Below are positions 1 through 8,107 of a stretch of 56,142 bases of DNA, piece after piece. How positions within the stretch are numbered: the stretch's first letter is position 1; the number at the start of each line of letters is the position of its first letter. This stretch comes from JAIVHA01 sp965367295. Lineage in GTDB: Bacteria > Pseudomonadota > Gammaproteobacteria > DSM-19610. The stretch spans positions 1 through 56,142 of the forward strand of contig CBDUHN010000019.1 in assembly GCA_965367295.1 (NCBI GenBank). The letters run 5' to 3'. The notes below the pieces were generated by a model, which searched no databases, was not told the DNA's origin, and worked only from the letters and a program-made list of their open reading frames with translations. Made by a program: the position numbers and the translations under genes.

Positions 1-19
1 CCAGCTGAGCTACGGGCGC
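1..19 (-). tRNA. tRNA-Arg (5' end only, cut by window edge)
   Basis: Read on the minus strand, the first 19 bases are GCGCCCGTAGCTCAGCTGG, the acceptor-stem and D-arm start of a bacterial tRNA. The same opening occurs in the enterobacterial tRNA-Arg(CCG). The anticodon lies outside the window, so the isotype is an inference from the 5' end alone. Confidence 0.7.
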
Positions 20-364
20 TAAACGCTGTGGATCTTTGAAAACTATACTGCATCACCAGCAGCCTGTCGGCTGCGCAGTTTACCTTTCTCTCCGGCAGGA
101 GTCCATGCAGTACACGCCAACCATCGGTGCTCAACGGGGGTGCGGTCATGCCCGCAATCGATGCAACACGGGATACAACGGGCAACCGCATAGAACCAGC
201 CCCATCCACCGGCAAACTCATTTTTATATCTAAAAACAGAAAACTAAAACGACTTCCGCCGGGAGCGACCACAGCGCCCCGCGCTGGCACAGCCTTTGCT
301 CACTATTTCCCCCGGGGAGGCTCCGCAGCCACGGCCTCCTCCACCCTGCGGGACGACCCGGGCG
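20..364. other. intergenic stretch between tRNA and desaturase
   Basis: About 345 bases with no recognisable gene. The short open frames here lack family features. An AT-rich patch near 215-250 could carry a promoter for the desaturase gene or for the tRNA on the other strand, but I see no convincing -35/-10 pair. Confidence 0.4.
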
Positions 365-1408
365 GTGACATTCATTGGGCGGGACGACCCGCAGGTGACT
401 GCGATGGCGCGCCTGCTTCGCTACCAAGATGGTCTGATGCCCAATCTGCTGGCCCTGAGCTATGCCGGCGGTGGCTATACGCTGGGCCTGATCCTGATGT
501 TGTCCCACTCGATTGTGCTCAATCTCTCCGGCAGCCTGCTGCTGGCCCATTCCCTGGTGATCGCCGCCTATCTGGTCCATGAGTGCGCCCACAACACCCT
601 GTTTGCCAATAATCGGCACAATGCCCGCCTCGGAGGCCTGCTCAACTGGCTGACCGGGGCCTGCTATGGCCGCTACGAGGATATCCGCCACAAACATTTC
701 CGGCATCACGTGGACCGCGCCGATGTGGTGGCCTTTGACTACCGCACCCGCCTGGCGCGTCATCCGCGCCTGGTGAAGCTGTTTCGCACTTTGGAATGGG
801 CCTACATCCCCGCCGTGGAACTCATGATGCACGTCCTGGTGCTGGTGCTGCCGTTTCGCATGCCCCAGCGCCGTGACCGGCGCGCGCGCATCATCACCGT
901 GCTGCTGATCCGCAGCCTGTTTTTTGCGGCGCTGGCCAGCCTCTCCTGGCGGATACTCTTTTTATATCCGCTGGCCTACCTGCTATTTCTGACCGTGATG
1001 CGCTTCATGGACACGCACCAGCACACCTATGAAATCTTCGAGACCCTGGAACGGGAACGCGGCCAGGAGGCACGGCGTTTCGATGCTGCCTACGAGCACC
1101 GCAACACCTTTTCCAATCTGTTTTCACAACGGCATCCCTGGCTTAATCTGCTGGTGCTGAATTTCGGCTATCACAATGCCCACCACGTCAAACCCACCGC
1201 GCCCTGGCACCGCCTGCCGGCCCTGCACCGGGAACTGTATGGCAAGGATTACAGTCAGATGCTGCCGTTTCGCAAGCTGTTGCAGGCCTATCATGTGTAC
1301 CGCGTGCCGCGCATGCTCAATACCGACGAGGGGGATCTCGATATCCTGAGCGATCAGGGCGCCCACTTTGTCGGTGTGGATGGCGTGTCCTTCCTCACTG
1401 CGCATTAG
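365..1408 (+). CDS. membrane fatty acid desaturase family protein
   Basis: The protein (347 aa from GTG 365) is a membrane-bound di-iron desaturase/hydroxylase-type enzyme. The three histidine clusters that bind the iron pair are visible: HECAH near residue 72, HKHFRHH near 109, and HNAHH near 270, plus an extra HQH. Hydrophobic segments near residues 30-70 and 180-220 fit the usual two membrane hairpins. The substrate cannot be told from sequence. The frame is open back to ATG 296, but that extension is proline-rich and looks non-coding. GTG 365 gives an N-terminus of the form xTFIGRDDP that I think matches relatives; ATG 404 is another option. The downstream lactonase-like gene starts 9 bases after the stop, so the two are probably co-transcribed. 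Confidence 0.8.
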   Translation: MTFIGRDDPQVTAMARLLRYQDGLMPNLLALSYAGGGYTLGLILMLSHSIVLNLSGSLLLAHSLVIAAYLVHECAHNTLFANNRHNARLGGLLNWLTGACYGRYEDIRHKHFRHHVDRADVVAFDYRTRLARHPRLVKLFRTLEWAYIPAVELMMHVLVLVLPFRMPQRRDRRARIITVLLIRSLFFAALASLSWRILFLYPLAYLLFLTVMRFMDTHQHTYEIFETLERERGQEARRFDAAYEHRNTFSNLFSQRHPWLNLLVLNFGYHNAHHVKPTAPWHRLPALHRELYGKDYSQMLPFRKLLQAYHVYRVPRMLNTDEGDLDILSDQGAHFVGVDGVSFLTAH

Positions 1409-1416
1409 GATTGACC

Positions 1417-2199
1417 ATGACCCAGGTAACCCGTTTCTGGCCGATCCTCACCGGCATGCATCGCTACGAAAAGACCCTGTCCACCCGTGGTCGCGGCCAG
1501 GGGGTGATCATCGAGGCGCCCATCCTCGCCTATCTGATCGAGACGAAAAACGGCCGCATTCTGTATGACGTGGGCTGTGATTACCGCAAGGTCACCGACC
1601 CGGCCCTGCGCCGACAGTACTACGAGCATGCAGGGTTTCCCTTCGGTCCGCCGGAGATGACCGAGGAACAACGCCTACCCAACCGCCTGGCACAACTCGG
1701 TCTGCAGGCAGGCGATGTGGATCTGGTGTTCGTCGGCCATCTGCATTTCGATCATGGCGGTGGCCTGTGCGAACTGCAGCATGCCGAGATCCACGTGCAC
1801 GAGCAGGAACTGGTCGCCGCCCGCCAGCCCGCGGATGAAGCCTATTTCGCCGATGACTTCGCCGCCGATTATCGCTGGCAGCCCCAGTGCGGAGAGTATG
1901 ATCTGGTCGGTGGTGTGCGCGCCATCGAGTCGCCGGGTCACACCGCCGGACACATGTCCATGCTCATTGAGCTGCCCAAGGGCCCGCCCATCCTGCTGGC
2001 CGGCGATGCTGCCGACCTGGAGGAAAACCTGCAGGAGGAAATCGCCCCGGGCCTGTGCTGGCAGGACCGCGAGGATCTGGCCATCGCCAGCATCCGCAAA
2101 CTGAAGCGACTGGCAGCGGATACCGGCGCCCAGCTTTGGCCCAATCACGATCTGCGATTTTTCCAGCGCTGCCGGCCGTTCCCCAAGTGGTACGAATGA
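1417..2199 (+). CDS. MBL-fold metallo-hydrolase, N-acyl homoserine lactonase-like
   Basis: This is a 260-residue metallo-beta-lactamase-fold hydrolase. The zinc-binding HLHFDH motif sits near residue 108. Further candidate ligands are the histidines of SPGHTAGH, the aspartate of AGDAAD and the histidine of WPNHD, the pattern of AiiA/AttM-type lactonases. The family opens lactone rings, including quorum-sensing acyl-homoserine lactones, but the substrate here is not proven. There is no signal peptide, so it should be cytoplasmic. ATG 1417 is preferred over a TTG two codons earlier. The gene follows the desaturase by 8 bases; pairing a lipid-modifying enzyme with a possible acyl-lactonase may indicate a shared acyl substrate, which is inference. 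Confidence 0.75.
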   Translation: MTQVTRFWPILTGMHRYEKTLSTRGRGQGVIIEAPILAYLIETKNGRILYDVGCDYRKVTDPALRRQYYEHAGFPFGPPEMTEEQRLPNRLAQLGLQAGDVDLVFVGHLHFDHGGGLCELQHAEIHVHEQELVAARQPADEAYFADDFAADYRWQPQCGEYDLVGGVRAIESPGHTAGHMSMLIELPKGPPILLAGDAADLEENLQEEIAPGLCWQDREDLAIASIRKLKRLAADTGAQLWPNHDLRFFQRCRPFPKWYE

Positions 2200-2276
2200 A
2201 CACCTGCCGGTGCGATTCCGGTAAGATCCGCATCGCCATCCAGGCAGGATCACATCGTTCTTTGATATAGGCAGCC

Positions 2277-3158
2277 ATGAATCCATCCCTTGCCGTATTC
2301 ATTCTGTTCACCAGCTCCATCGGCTGGGGCCTGTGCTGGCTGCCGCTCAAGTATCTTGAAACGCGCGGCATGGATGGACCCATGCTGGTGCTGCTTGCCT
2401 TCGGCACGGCCAGCCTTGCCCTGCTGCTCCCGCTGCTGCGCCAGCGCCACCGGTGGCAGGGCCAGGCAGGCCAGTTGCTGCTCATCGCCCTGCTCGGCGG
2501 GTTCGCCAACCTGGCCTTTCAGGTGGCCCTGCAGCAGGGGGAAGTGATTCGGGTCATGATCCTGTTCTATCTGTTGCCGGTGTGGACGGTACTGGGTGGG
2601 CGCGTGGTGCTGGGCGAGCACATCGATGCCCTGCGGGTATTTACGGTGGGTGCGGCCCTGCTCGGCGCCCTGCTGATCCTCGGTGGCTTCGAGGCGCTGC
2701 TCACCCGTCCCAGCTGGGTGGACCTGCTCGCCCTGGCCTCCGGCATGGGCTTTGCCTTCAACAACATTGCCTTTCGCGCCACCCCGGACCTGCCGGTCAC
2801 CAGCAAGGTGGCCGCCATGTTCATGGGCGGCGCGGTGCTGGTCGGCCTGTACCTTGGCTATACCCTGCAAACCCTGCCCGACTATGCCCCTGACGCGCTG
2901 CTGCTGAGCGCCCTCTATGGCCTGCTCTGGCTCATGCTCATCACCTTCGGCACCCAGTGGGGAGTGACCCAGCTGGAAGCCGGACGGGCCTCGGTGATCA
3001 TCGTCATGGAACTGGTCACGGCGGTGGTATCCGCCACCCTGCTGCTGGGAGAAAACATGGCTCCGCTGGAAATGCTCGGCGGCCTGATGGTGCTGAGCGC
3101 CGCCATCATCGAAGGACGGCGGGAAGAAGCGCCGCTACCCGAGGTGGGTTCCACCTAG
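2277..3158 (+). CDS. DMT-superfamily (EamA) transporter
   Basis: A 293-residue protein made of about ten hydrophobic helices in two repeated EamA-like halves. A glycine/alanine-rich repeat boundary lies near residue 145, and the tenth helix is followed by a short charged tail. These are drug/metabolite transporters of the inner membrane, mostly exporters of small metabolites; the substrate is unknown. The start at ATG 2277 follows an AG-rich stretch and leads straight into the first helix. The gene lies 77 bases after the lactonase-like gene and could be in the same transcript. A REP-like palindrome follows it at 3174. Confidence 0.8.
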   Translation: MNPSLAVFILFTSSIGWGLCWLPLKYLETRGMDGPMLVLLAFGTASLALLLPLLRQRHRWQGQAGQLLLIALLGGFANLAFQVALQQGEVIRVMILFYLLPVWTVLGGRVVLGEHIDALRVFTVGAALLGALLILGGFEALLTRPSWVDLLALASGMGFAFNNIAFRATPDLPVTSKVAAMFMGGAVLVGLYLGYTLQTLPDYAPDALLLSALYGLLWLMLITFGTQWGVTQLEAGRASVIIVMELVTAVVSATLLLGENMAPLEMLGGLMVLSAAIIEGRREEAPLPEVGST

Positions 3159-3173
3159 GCAAGGATTTTACCT

Positions 3174-3199
3174 GTAGGTGCGAATTTATTCGCGCCTAC
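3174..3199. repeat. REP-like palindrome
   Basis: Copy of the dispersed palindrome, GTAGGTGCGAAT followed by TTATTCGCGCCTAC. It lies between the convergent DMT and TIM-barrel genes and can fold into a hairpin, so it may also act as a transcription stop. Confidence 0.8.
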
Positions 3200-3221
3200 C
3201 AGGACTCCGGTCGCAAACGCA

Positions 3222-4064
3222 TCATTCCCCCAGAAAGCGTTCGAAATGGCGCCGCTCCTCATCGGCCATCCATTGATTGAGCTCACCAAGATCGGCGATG
3301 GGTGCCCGGGTGAAGGGCAGCTGATGCAGATAACCATCCGGACCGAACTCGGGCGTCATGCTGGTAATGGCATAGCCGCGCGCCTGCTGCGAGGTCCAGA
3401 TGGCTTCCCACCAGCGCTGATGGGCTCGCAGCGCCTCGGCATACTCGGGCGCGCCGGGATGCGGCACCTGTGCACCCTGCGCATAACCCACCCGCGCATG
3501 GATATGATGGGCGTGGGACGCAAGGGCATCCAGCACCTCCTGCTCCGTGTCCACCAGCCGTTCGCATACCACGCACCAGTGACTGTAATCGCAGGTCAGG
3601 CGCAGGTCCGGCAACTGCTGCGCCAGACGCAGGGTGGTCCAGGGATTGAAGGTGGAACGGCTGCGGTGAGTTTCGAAACTGATCAGCACCCCCGCCTTCG
3701 CCGCCAGCTCCATGGCCCGGCCGAAGAACTCCAGGCTCTGGCTCTCGGGCCAGGCATCGCAGCCACCGAGGCAGGTGACGAAACACGGCTCCAGATCACC
3801 AGCGTGCCGCAAGCCCTCGGCCACCGATTGCAGGTGATCCTCCACACTCGCCCGGCGATCCGGCACGAAGCCGCCGGCGGTGGCGATCTCCGCAATATAG
3901 GCCAGTCCCGCGTCATTGAGCAGATCCTTCCATACCGCCCGCTGGTTGATGTCGGCGGGCGGTGGCCCCTCGATGCCCTGCAGGCCGGCCTGCTCGGCCT
4001 CGCGCACCGCCGTGGCGAAATCAGCCGTGAACCCCCACAGGGTTTTGAACAACTCCAGTTTCAT
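3222..4064 (-). CDS. sugar phosphate isomerase/epimerase-like TIM-barrel protein
   Basis: The 280-residue protein resembles the xylose-isomerase-like TIM-barrel family (AP endonuclease 2 fold). Motifs typical of the metal site are visible: ISFETHRSR near the middle (Glu/His), LTCDYSHWCV (Asp/His), HHIHARVGYAQG (His) and a C-terminal TPEFGPDGY (Glu). This pattern supports an isomerase, epimerase or related enzyme. The substrate is unknown. The frame is open to 4175, but the natural N-terminus is MKLELFKTLWGF at 4064; the upstream part overlaps a REP pair. It stands alone on the minus strand between the DMT gene and the guanidine operon. Confidence 0.7.
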   Translation of the reverse strand: MKLELFKTLWGFTADFATAVREAEQAGLQGIEGPPPADINQRAVWKDLLNDAGLAYIAEIATAGGFVPDRRASVEDHLQSVAEGLRHAGDLEPCFVTCLGGCDAWPESQSLEFFGRAMELAAKAGVLISFETHRSRSTFNPWTTLRLAQQLPDLRLTCDYSHWCVVCERLVDTEQEVLDALASHAHHIHARVGYAQGAQVPHPGAPEYAEALRAHQRWWEAIWTSQQARGYAITSMTPEFGPDGYLHQLPFTRAPIADLGELNQWMADEERRHFERFLGE

Positions 4065-4134
4065 GCCGAACTCATCCGTACATTCAGAAAGCCATTTTCG
4101 GTGCAAGTTGCAAGCCAGCACCCTGATACCTCCT

Positions 4135-4204
4135 GCAGACCTGAATCCATTCGGATAAATGATGGTAATCACCAACGGCCTGTCCGAATGAATTCGGATC
4201 TACA
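4135..4204. repeat. REP-like pair
   Basis: Two diverged copies of the palindrome (cores GAATCCATTCGG at 4143-4154 and TGTCCGAATGAATTCGGA at 4181-4198) about 30 bases apart. They form one border of the composite repeat at 4243-4456. Confidence 0.65.
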
Positions 4205-4242
4205 GGTGGCGCAAGATCGGGCATTGCCATGTATCTACCAGA

Positions 4243-4456
4243 TTGGCACCCGGGTCCTGTTGGCGCCAACGGGAAGCGCAGGGGCGAGGCGGAAACAGAA
4301 CAAGACCCAGCGGACCCTGGTTCCGCTGAACAGGCGTACCTGTGGTGCACCCCGGGGTTAATCACGAGCATGCCGTCGGGCGGCCTTCTCTTTGGTGACT
4401 GTCTCTTGGCCGGGTAAGAGAAAGTCACCCGCCTGGTAGAGGGCAGAAGGAAGACC
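4243..4456 (-). repeat. composite hairpin repeat, copy C (inverted)
   Basis: Reading the minus strand, this matches the elements at 46083 and 53148: a TTCC-TTCTGCCCT lead-in, a hairpin (4394-4408 with 4415-4429, 15-base arms, 6-base loop), then AAAGAGAAGGCCGCC, a variable middle, and a GGCGCCAAC block with GGGTGC at the far end. Two arm positions are mispaired in this copy. REP-like palindromes lie on both sides. Confidence 0.75.
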
Positions 4457-4488
4457 AGGGTTCAGCGGAGAAATTAAAAAGAACACCG

Positions 4489-4507
4489 CCCGAATAAATT
4501 CGGACCC
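4489..4507. repeat. REP-like palindrome (short)
   Basis: The sequence CCCGAATAAATTCGGACCC is a short copy of the dispersed palindrome and the second border of the composite repeat at 4243-4456. It ends seven bases before the first NtrC-type site. Confidence 0.6.
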
Positions 4508-4513
4508 ACAAGA

Positions 4514-4550
4514 CGCACCATTCGTGTGCGCAGGGCACTATGTCTGTGCG
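4514..4550 (+). promoter_or_regulatory. tandem NtrC-type binding sites
   Basis: Two dyads have exactly the NtrC half-site spacing GCAC-N7-GTGC: CGCACCATTCGTGTGCG at 4514-4530 and a second at 4534-4550 (GGCAC, 7 bases, GTGCG). Their centres are about 20 bases apart, two helical turns, and they sit roughly 75-110 bases upstream of a -24/-12 promoter. That is the classical enhancer layout for a sigma-54 activator. Assignment to NtrC rests on the consensus. Confidence 0.7.
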
Positions 4551-4623
4551 CGATGATCGCGCCCTGCCTGCTACCCCCCGTGGATTCTCCTTGTTTTACG
4601 GGCTATACGCCCGGTTGCATGGT

Positions 4624-4640
4624 TTGGCATGCCCCTTGCT
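4624..4640 (+). promoter_or_regulatory. sigma-54 (-24/-12) promoter of guanidine operon
   Basis: TTGGCATGCCCCTTGCT matches the RpoN consensus TGGCAC-N5-TTGCA with the invariant GG and GC separated by exactly 10 bases. It lies 48 bases before the first gene of the operon and downstream of two NtrC-type dyads, pointing to induction under nitrogen limitation. Confidence 0.8.
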
Positions 4641-4688
4641 CTGTCAGTAATACCCGATTTCTGATCCGTAATACTGAGGAGCCTCACC

Positions 4689-5669
4689 ATGAAGAAACCG
4701 TTACGCACCATCCTCGGCATGCTGGCCGGGGCGGCCATGTCCGCCGCCACCACCTTTGCCAGCGCCGAACCCCTGAAGATCGGCTACAGCGACTGGCCCG
4801 GCTGGGTGGTCTGGGAAGTGGCCCTGGAAAAGGGCTGGTTCAAAGAGGAAGGTGTCGATGTGCAGTTCGAATGGTTCGACTATGTGGCGTCCATGGATGC
4901 CTTCGCCGCCGGCCAGCTGGACGGCGTGGGCATGACCAACGGCGACACCCTGGTTACCGGTTCCACCGGCGCCAAGGGCGTGATGATCCTGGTCAACGAT
5001 TACTCCAACGGCAACGACATGGTGATTGGCAAGCCGGGCATCGATTCCGTCCAGGACCTGAAAGGCAAGAAGGTCGGTGTGGAGGTCGGTTTCGTCAGCC
5101 ACCTGATGCTGCTCGATGCGCTGAAGGCAAACGACCTGAGCGAAGCCGATGTGGAACTGGTGAACGTGCCCACCAATGAAACCCCGCAGGTACTGGCCTC
5201 CGGTGAAGTGGATGCCATCGTCGCCTGGCAACCCAGCTCCGGCCAGGCCTTGAACCTGGTGCCCGGTTCCAGACCGCTGTACACCAGCGCCGACCAGCCC
5301 GGCCTGATCTATGACGTTTACGTTGCCTCGCCGTCCAGTCTCGCCGCGCGCCGCGACGACTGGAAGAAGTTCATGAAGGTCTGGTATCGCGTGGTGGATT
5401 ACTTCTACGACCCCGCTACCCGCGAAGATGCCATCAGGATCATGGCGGCCCGTGTCGGCCTGAGCCCGGCGGAATACAAGACCTTTGTCGACGGCACCAG
5501 GATCCTGACCCTGGAGGAAGCCAAAACCTATATGAAAAAGGCGGATGGCTTCGGCTCGCTGTATGGCTCCACCAGCATCGCCGATGACTTCAACGTCGCT
5601 AACCAGGTATACGACAAGCCGGAAGACGTGGACAGCTACATCGATCCGTCTCTGACCAACGAAATGTAA
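4689..5669 (+). CDS. ABC transporter substrate-binding protein (NMT1/TauA type), probable guanidine importer
   Basis: A 326-residue periplasmic binding protein. Residues 1-26 form a Sec signal peptide (MKKPLR, hydrophobic core, cleavage after FASA). The mature part begins EPLKIGYSDWPGWV, as in the NMT1/SsuA/TauA family that binds small nitrogen- or sulfur-containing compounds. Internal elements such as VQDLKGKKVGVE and ETPQVLASGEVDAIVAWQPS are typical of the fold's hinge and second lobe. It opens a transporter operon (permease and ATPase follow within 40 bases) that continues into UAAP1/UAAP2, carboxylase and allophanate hydrolase. That context suggests guanidine or a related compound as ligand (inference). 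Confidence 0.85.
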   Translation: MKKPLRTILGMLAGAAMSAATTFASAEPLKIGYSDWPGWVVWEVALEKGWFKEEGVDVQFEWFDYVASMDAFAAGQLDGVGMTNGDTLVTGSTGAKGVMILVNDYSNGNDMVIGKPGIDSVQDLKGKKVGVEVGFVSHLMLLDALKANDLSEADVELVNVPTNETPQVLASGEVDAIVAWQPSSGQALNLVPGSRPLYTSADQPGLIYDVYVASPSSLAARRDDWKKFMKVWYRVVDYFYDPATREDAIRIMAARVGLSPAEYKTFVDGTRILTLEEAKTYMKKADGFGSLYGSTSIADDFNVANQVYDKPEDVDSYIDPSLTNEM

Positions 5670-5708
5670 ACCACCCGGATCACTCGGCAGCAAGCAGGAC
5701 AAAACCCC

Positions 5709-6674
5709 ATGTCAACGATGCAATGGTTCGCTGTGCGCAAGGAGCTCCGCTCCCGCCCGCGCATGATCATCGGGATCATGAGTTTTGTGCTGCCGCTGCT
5801 GATCTGGTCACTGATCAGTTATGTGCCCTGGCTGTGGCACCCCATGGTGGAAATCACCGAACCGGGTGCGGTCCGCTATTTCCAGCCCGGTACGCTGGTG
5901 GAGCGCGGGGTCTTCGACCAGGAAACCCGCAACATGGAAGCCGCCGGCATGGCGCTGCCCCGGGGTAACCCGGCCAATCCCATCTACCTGCCGGCCCCGC
6001 ACCAGGTGGCCAAAGCCTTCTATACCGCCTTCACGACCGAACCCAAGCGGCGCAGTGAAAAATGGCTGCACGAAAGTCTTTGGGAAAGCATTCAGGTCAT
6101 CTTCTGGGGATTTTTCCTTTCGTCCCTGTTTGGTGTACCACTGGGCATCCTCACCGGCACCTATGCTGTCTTCAACCGCCTGTTCGAGCCCTTTATCGAA
6201 TTCTTCCGCTATCTGCCAGCACCCGCCTTCGGCGCCCTGGCGGTGGCCATCCTCGGCATCCACGAGGCGCCCAAGATCGCCATCATCTTCATCGGCACCT
6301 TCTTCCAGCAGGTGCTGGTGGTCTCCAATACCACCCGCAAGCTCGACCCGGCGCTGCTGGAGGCGGCACAGACCCTGGGGGCGAAAAATCTGGCGCTGCT
6401 GTTCAGGGTCGTCGTCCCCGGCATCATCACCGATCTGTATAAAGATCTGCGCATCCTGCTCGGCTGGGCCTGGACCTACCTGATCGTTGCCGAACTGATC
6501 GGCAGCAGCTCCGGCATCACCTGGTTCATCACCCAGCAGGCACGCTACAAGAACTTCGACAATGTATTTGCCGCCATCATGATGATCGGCATCATCGGCC
6601 TGACCACGGATCTGATCCTGGCCCAGCTCGGCAAACACATCTTTCCCTGGCAGCGCCAGGCTACTCCGGCATAG
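5709..6674 (+). CDS. ABC transporter permease (SsuC/TauC type)
   Basis: A 321-residue inner-membrane permease. A first helix near residues 22-42 is followed by a polar periplasmic stretch of about 70 residues, then five more helices. The EAA loop that docks with the ATPase is visible as EAAQTLGAKNLALLFRVVVP near residue 218. It works with the binding protein 39 bases upstream and the ATPase 15 bases downstream. The long loop after helix 1 is larger than in TauC or SsuC and may be a feature of this subgroup, since related permeases next to urea-carboxylase genes carry it (from memory). Confidence 0.85.
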   Translation: MSTMQWFAVRKELRSRPRMIIGIMSFVLPLLIWSLISYVPWLWHPMVEITEPGAVRYFQPGTLVERGVFDQETRNMEAAGMALPRGNPANPIYLPAPHQVAKAFYTAFTTEPKRRSEKWLHESLWESIQVIFWGFFLSSLFGVPLGILTGTYAVFNRLFEPFIEFFRYLPAPAFGALAVAILGIHEAPKIAIIFIGTFFQQVLVVSNTTRKLDPALLEAAQTLGAKNLALLFRVVVPGIITDLYKDLRILLGWAWTYLIVAELIGSSSGITWFITQQARYKNFDNVFAAIMMIGIIGLTTDLILAQLGKHIFPWQRQATPA

Positions 6675-6689
6675 AGGCAGACCGTATCC

Positions 6690-7604
6690 ATGCAGCACCT
6701 GGAACTCCCCAGTTATCTCGAACAGTCCGCTGCCGTGCAGGACCGCTTCGCACGTCTCAAACAGCGGCCCGTGGTGCTGGAGGTACAGGACCTGCACAAG
6801 GAATTCGAGAGCCGCAACGGTACGGTCACCGCACTGAGGAGTATCAACTTCAAGACCCACAAGCGTGAGTTCGTGTGCGTGATCGGACCGTCCGGCTGCG
6901 GCAAGTCCACCCTGATCCGCATCCTCGCCGGACTGGAAAACCCCACCGGCGGCAGGATGCTGCTCGACGGCAGGGAGGTGCAGGGTCCGGGTCCCGATCG
7001 CGGTATGGTATTCCAGGGCTACACCCTGTTTCCCTGGCTGACGGTAAAGAAGAACGTCATGTTCGGCCTGGAACGGGCCGGCCGCGGCCGACTGGCTTCC
7101 GAAGAGGAGGCCCTGCAGTGGATCGACCTGGTAGGGCTGAGCAAGTTCGCCAGCAGCTATCCGCACCAGCTGTCCGGCGGCATGAAGCAGCGCGTCGCCA
7201 TCGCCCGCGCCCTGGCCAACCAGCCGCGCATCCTGCTCATGGATGAACCCTTCGGCGCCCTCGATGCCCAGACCCGCGCCAGGATGCAGGCCTATCTGAT
7301 GGAGATCTGGAAGAACATCGATATCACCATCCTGTTTATCACCCATGATCTGGACGAGGCCATCTACCTGGCCGATCGCATCCTGGTACTCAAGGCCCAT
7401 CCCGGCGAGGTGCAGGAGCTCATCGAGGTACCGGTGCCGCAGCCGCGTTCGCCGGAGCAGTTCCTGTCACCGGAATTCCTCGCCACCAAACAGCGGCTCG
7501 AACAACTCATCCATCCGCCGGCCAGCGAGGATGAACTGAATGGCGACCACCTGAACATGGTGCGCATGGTGTCCGTCGACGATGAAGTGGAGAGCGTGTT
7601 CTGA
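6690..7604 (+). CDS. ABC transporter ATP-binding protein (SsuB/TauB type)
   Basis: A 304-residue ABC ATPase. Walker A is GPSGCGKS at 66-73, the Q-loop is GMVFQGYTLFPW near 106, the signature is LSGGM at 161-165, Walker B is LLMDEP at 182-187, and the switch histidine is in FITHDLDEA near 219. About 50 residues follow the core domain, a C-terminal extension longer than in plain TauB/SsuB proteins. The stop codon overlaps the start of the NikR-like gene (TGATG), so the two are translationally coupled. Confidence 0.88.
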   Translation: MQHLELPSYLEQSAAVQDRFARLKQRPVVLEVQDLHKEFESRNGTVTALRSINFKTHKREFVCVIGPSGCGKSTLIRILAGLENPTGGRMLLDGREVQGPGPDRGMVFQGYTLFPWLTVKKNVMFGLERAGRGRLASEEEALQWIDLVGLSKFASSYPHQLSGGMKQRVAIARALANQPRILLMDEPFGALDAQTRARMQAYLMEIWKNIDITILFITHDLDEAIYLADRILVLKAHPGEVQELIEVPVPQPRSPEQFLSPEFLATKQRLEQLIHPPASEDELNGDHLNMVRMVSVDDEVESVF

Positions 7605-8107
7605 TGTCCGCCGTCATGAAAACCAGTGTCAGCCGCATCAGTGTCTCGCTCCCCGAGAGCCTGCTGCATCAACTCGACAGCATGGTCCACGCGCGCGGCT
7701 TCGAGAGCCGCTCCCAGGCTATCGCCGAGATGATCAACCAGCAGCTGGCACAGCACAGCCGCGAACTGGGTGACGACATCATGGCCGGCACCATCACCCT
7801 GATCTATAACCACGCCACCCCGGGACTGCAAAAACAGCTGGCGGATATCCAGCATCTCCACCTCAACGAAGTCATCAGTTCGTTGCATGTGCACCTGATG
7901 GACGCCCAGACCATGGAGGTGATCCTGGTGCAGGGACCCGCACTGAAACTGCAGGTCATTGCCGACCGCATGCTCACCTGCCGCGGGGTCATTACCGGCA
8001 AGCTGGAACTGACGGCGGCCCTGCTGCCGCCGGTGCATCCGCTGCCGAAAGGGGAACGCATAAGAGCGCTCGTGGAAGTACGCAATCAACAGGAGAAACA
8101 CTCATGA
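7604..8107 (+). CDS. NikR-like ribbon-helix-helix regulator lacking the nickel-site cysteine
   Basis: A 167-residue protein with the NikR layout: an N-terminal ribbon-helix-helix DNA-binding domain (RISVSLPESLLHQLD at 11-25, then a helix to about 50) and a C-terminal ACT-like metal/ligand domain. Aligned with E. coli NikR at a constant offset of 8, ligands His76, His87 and His89 are conserved as His84, His95 and His97, but Cys95 is replaced by Thr103. A tail of about 27 residues follows the domain. It overlaps the genes on both sides (ATG within TGATG; stop within ATGA), so it is made together with the transporter. It may regulate this operon, with a ligand other than, or besides, nickel. Confidence 0.8.
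   Translation: MSAVMKTSVSRISVSLPESLLHQLDSMVHARGFESRSQAIAEMINQQLAQHSRELGDDIMAGTITLIYNHATPGLQKQLADIQHLHLNEVISSLHVHLMDAQTMEVILVQGPALKLQVIADRMLTCRGVITGKLELTAALLPPVHPLPKGERIRALVEVRNQQEKHS

Noticed and set aside
5808..7400. 530-codon minus-strand frame over the ABC permease and ATPase
   Set aside because: Shadow of two clear transporter genes; no motifs, and its start and end ignore neighbouring gene boundaries.
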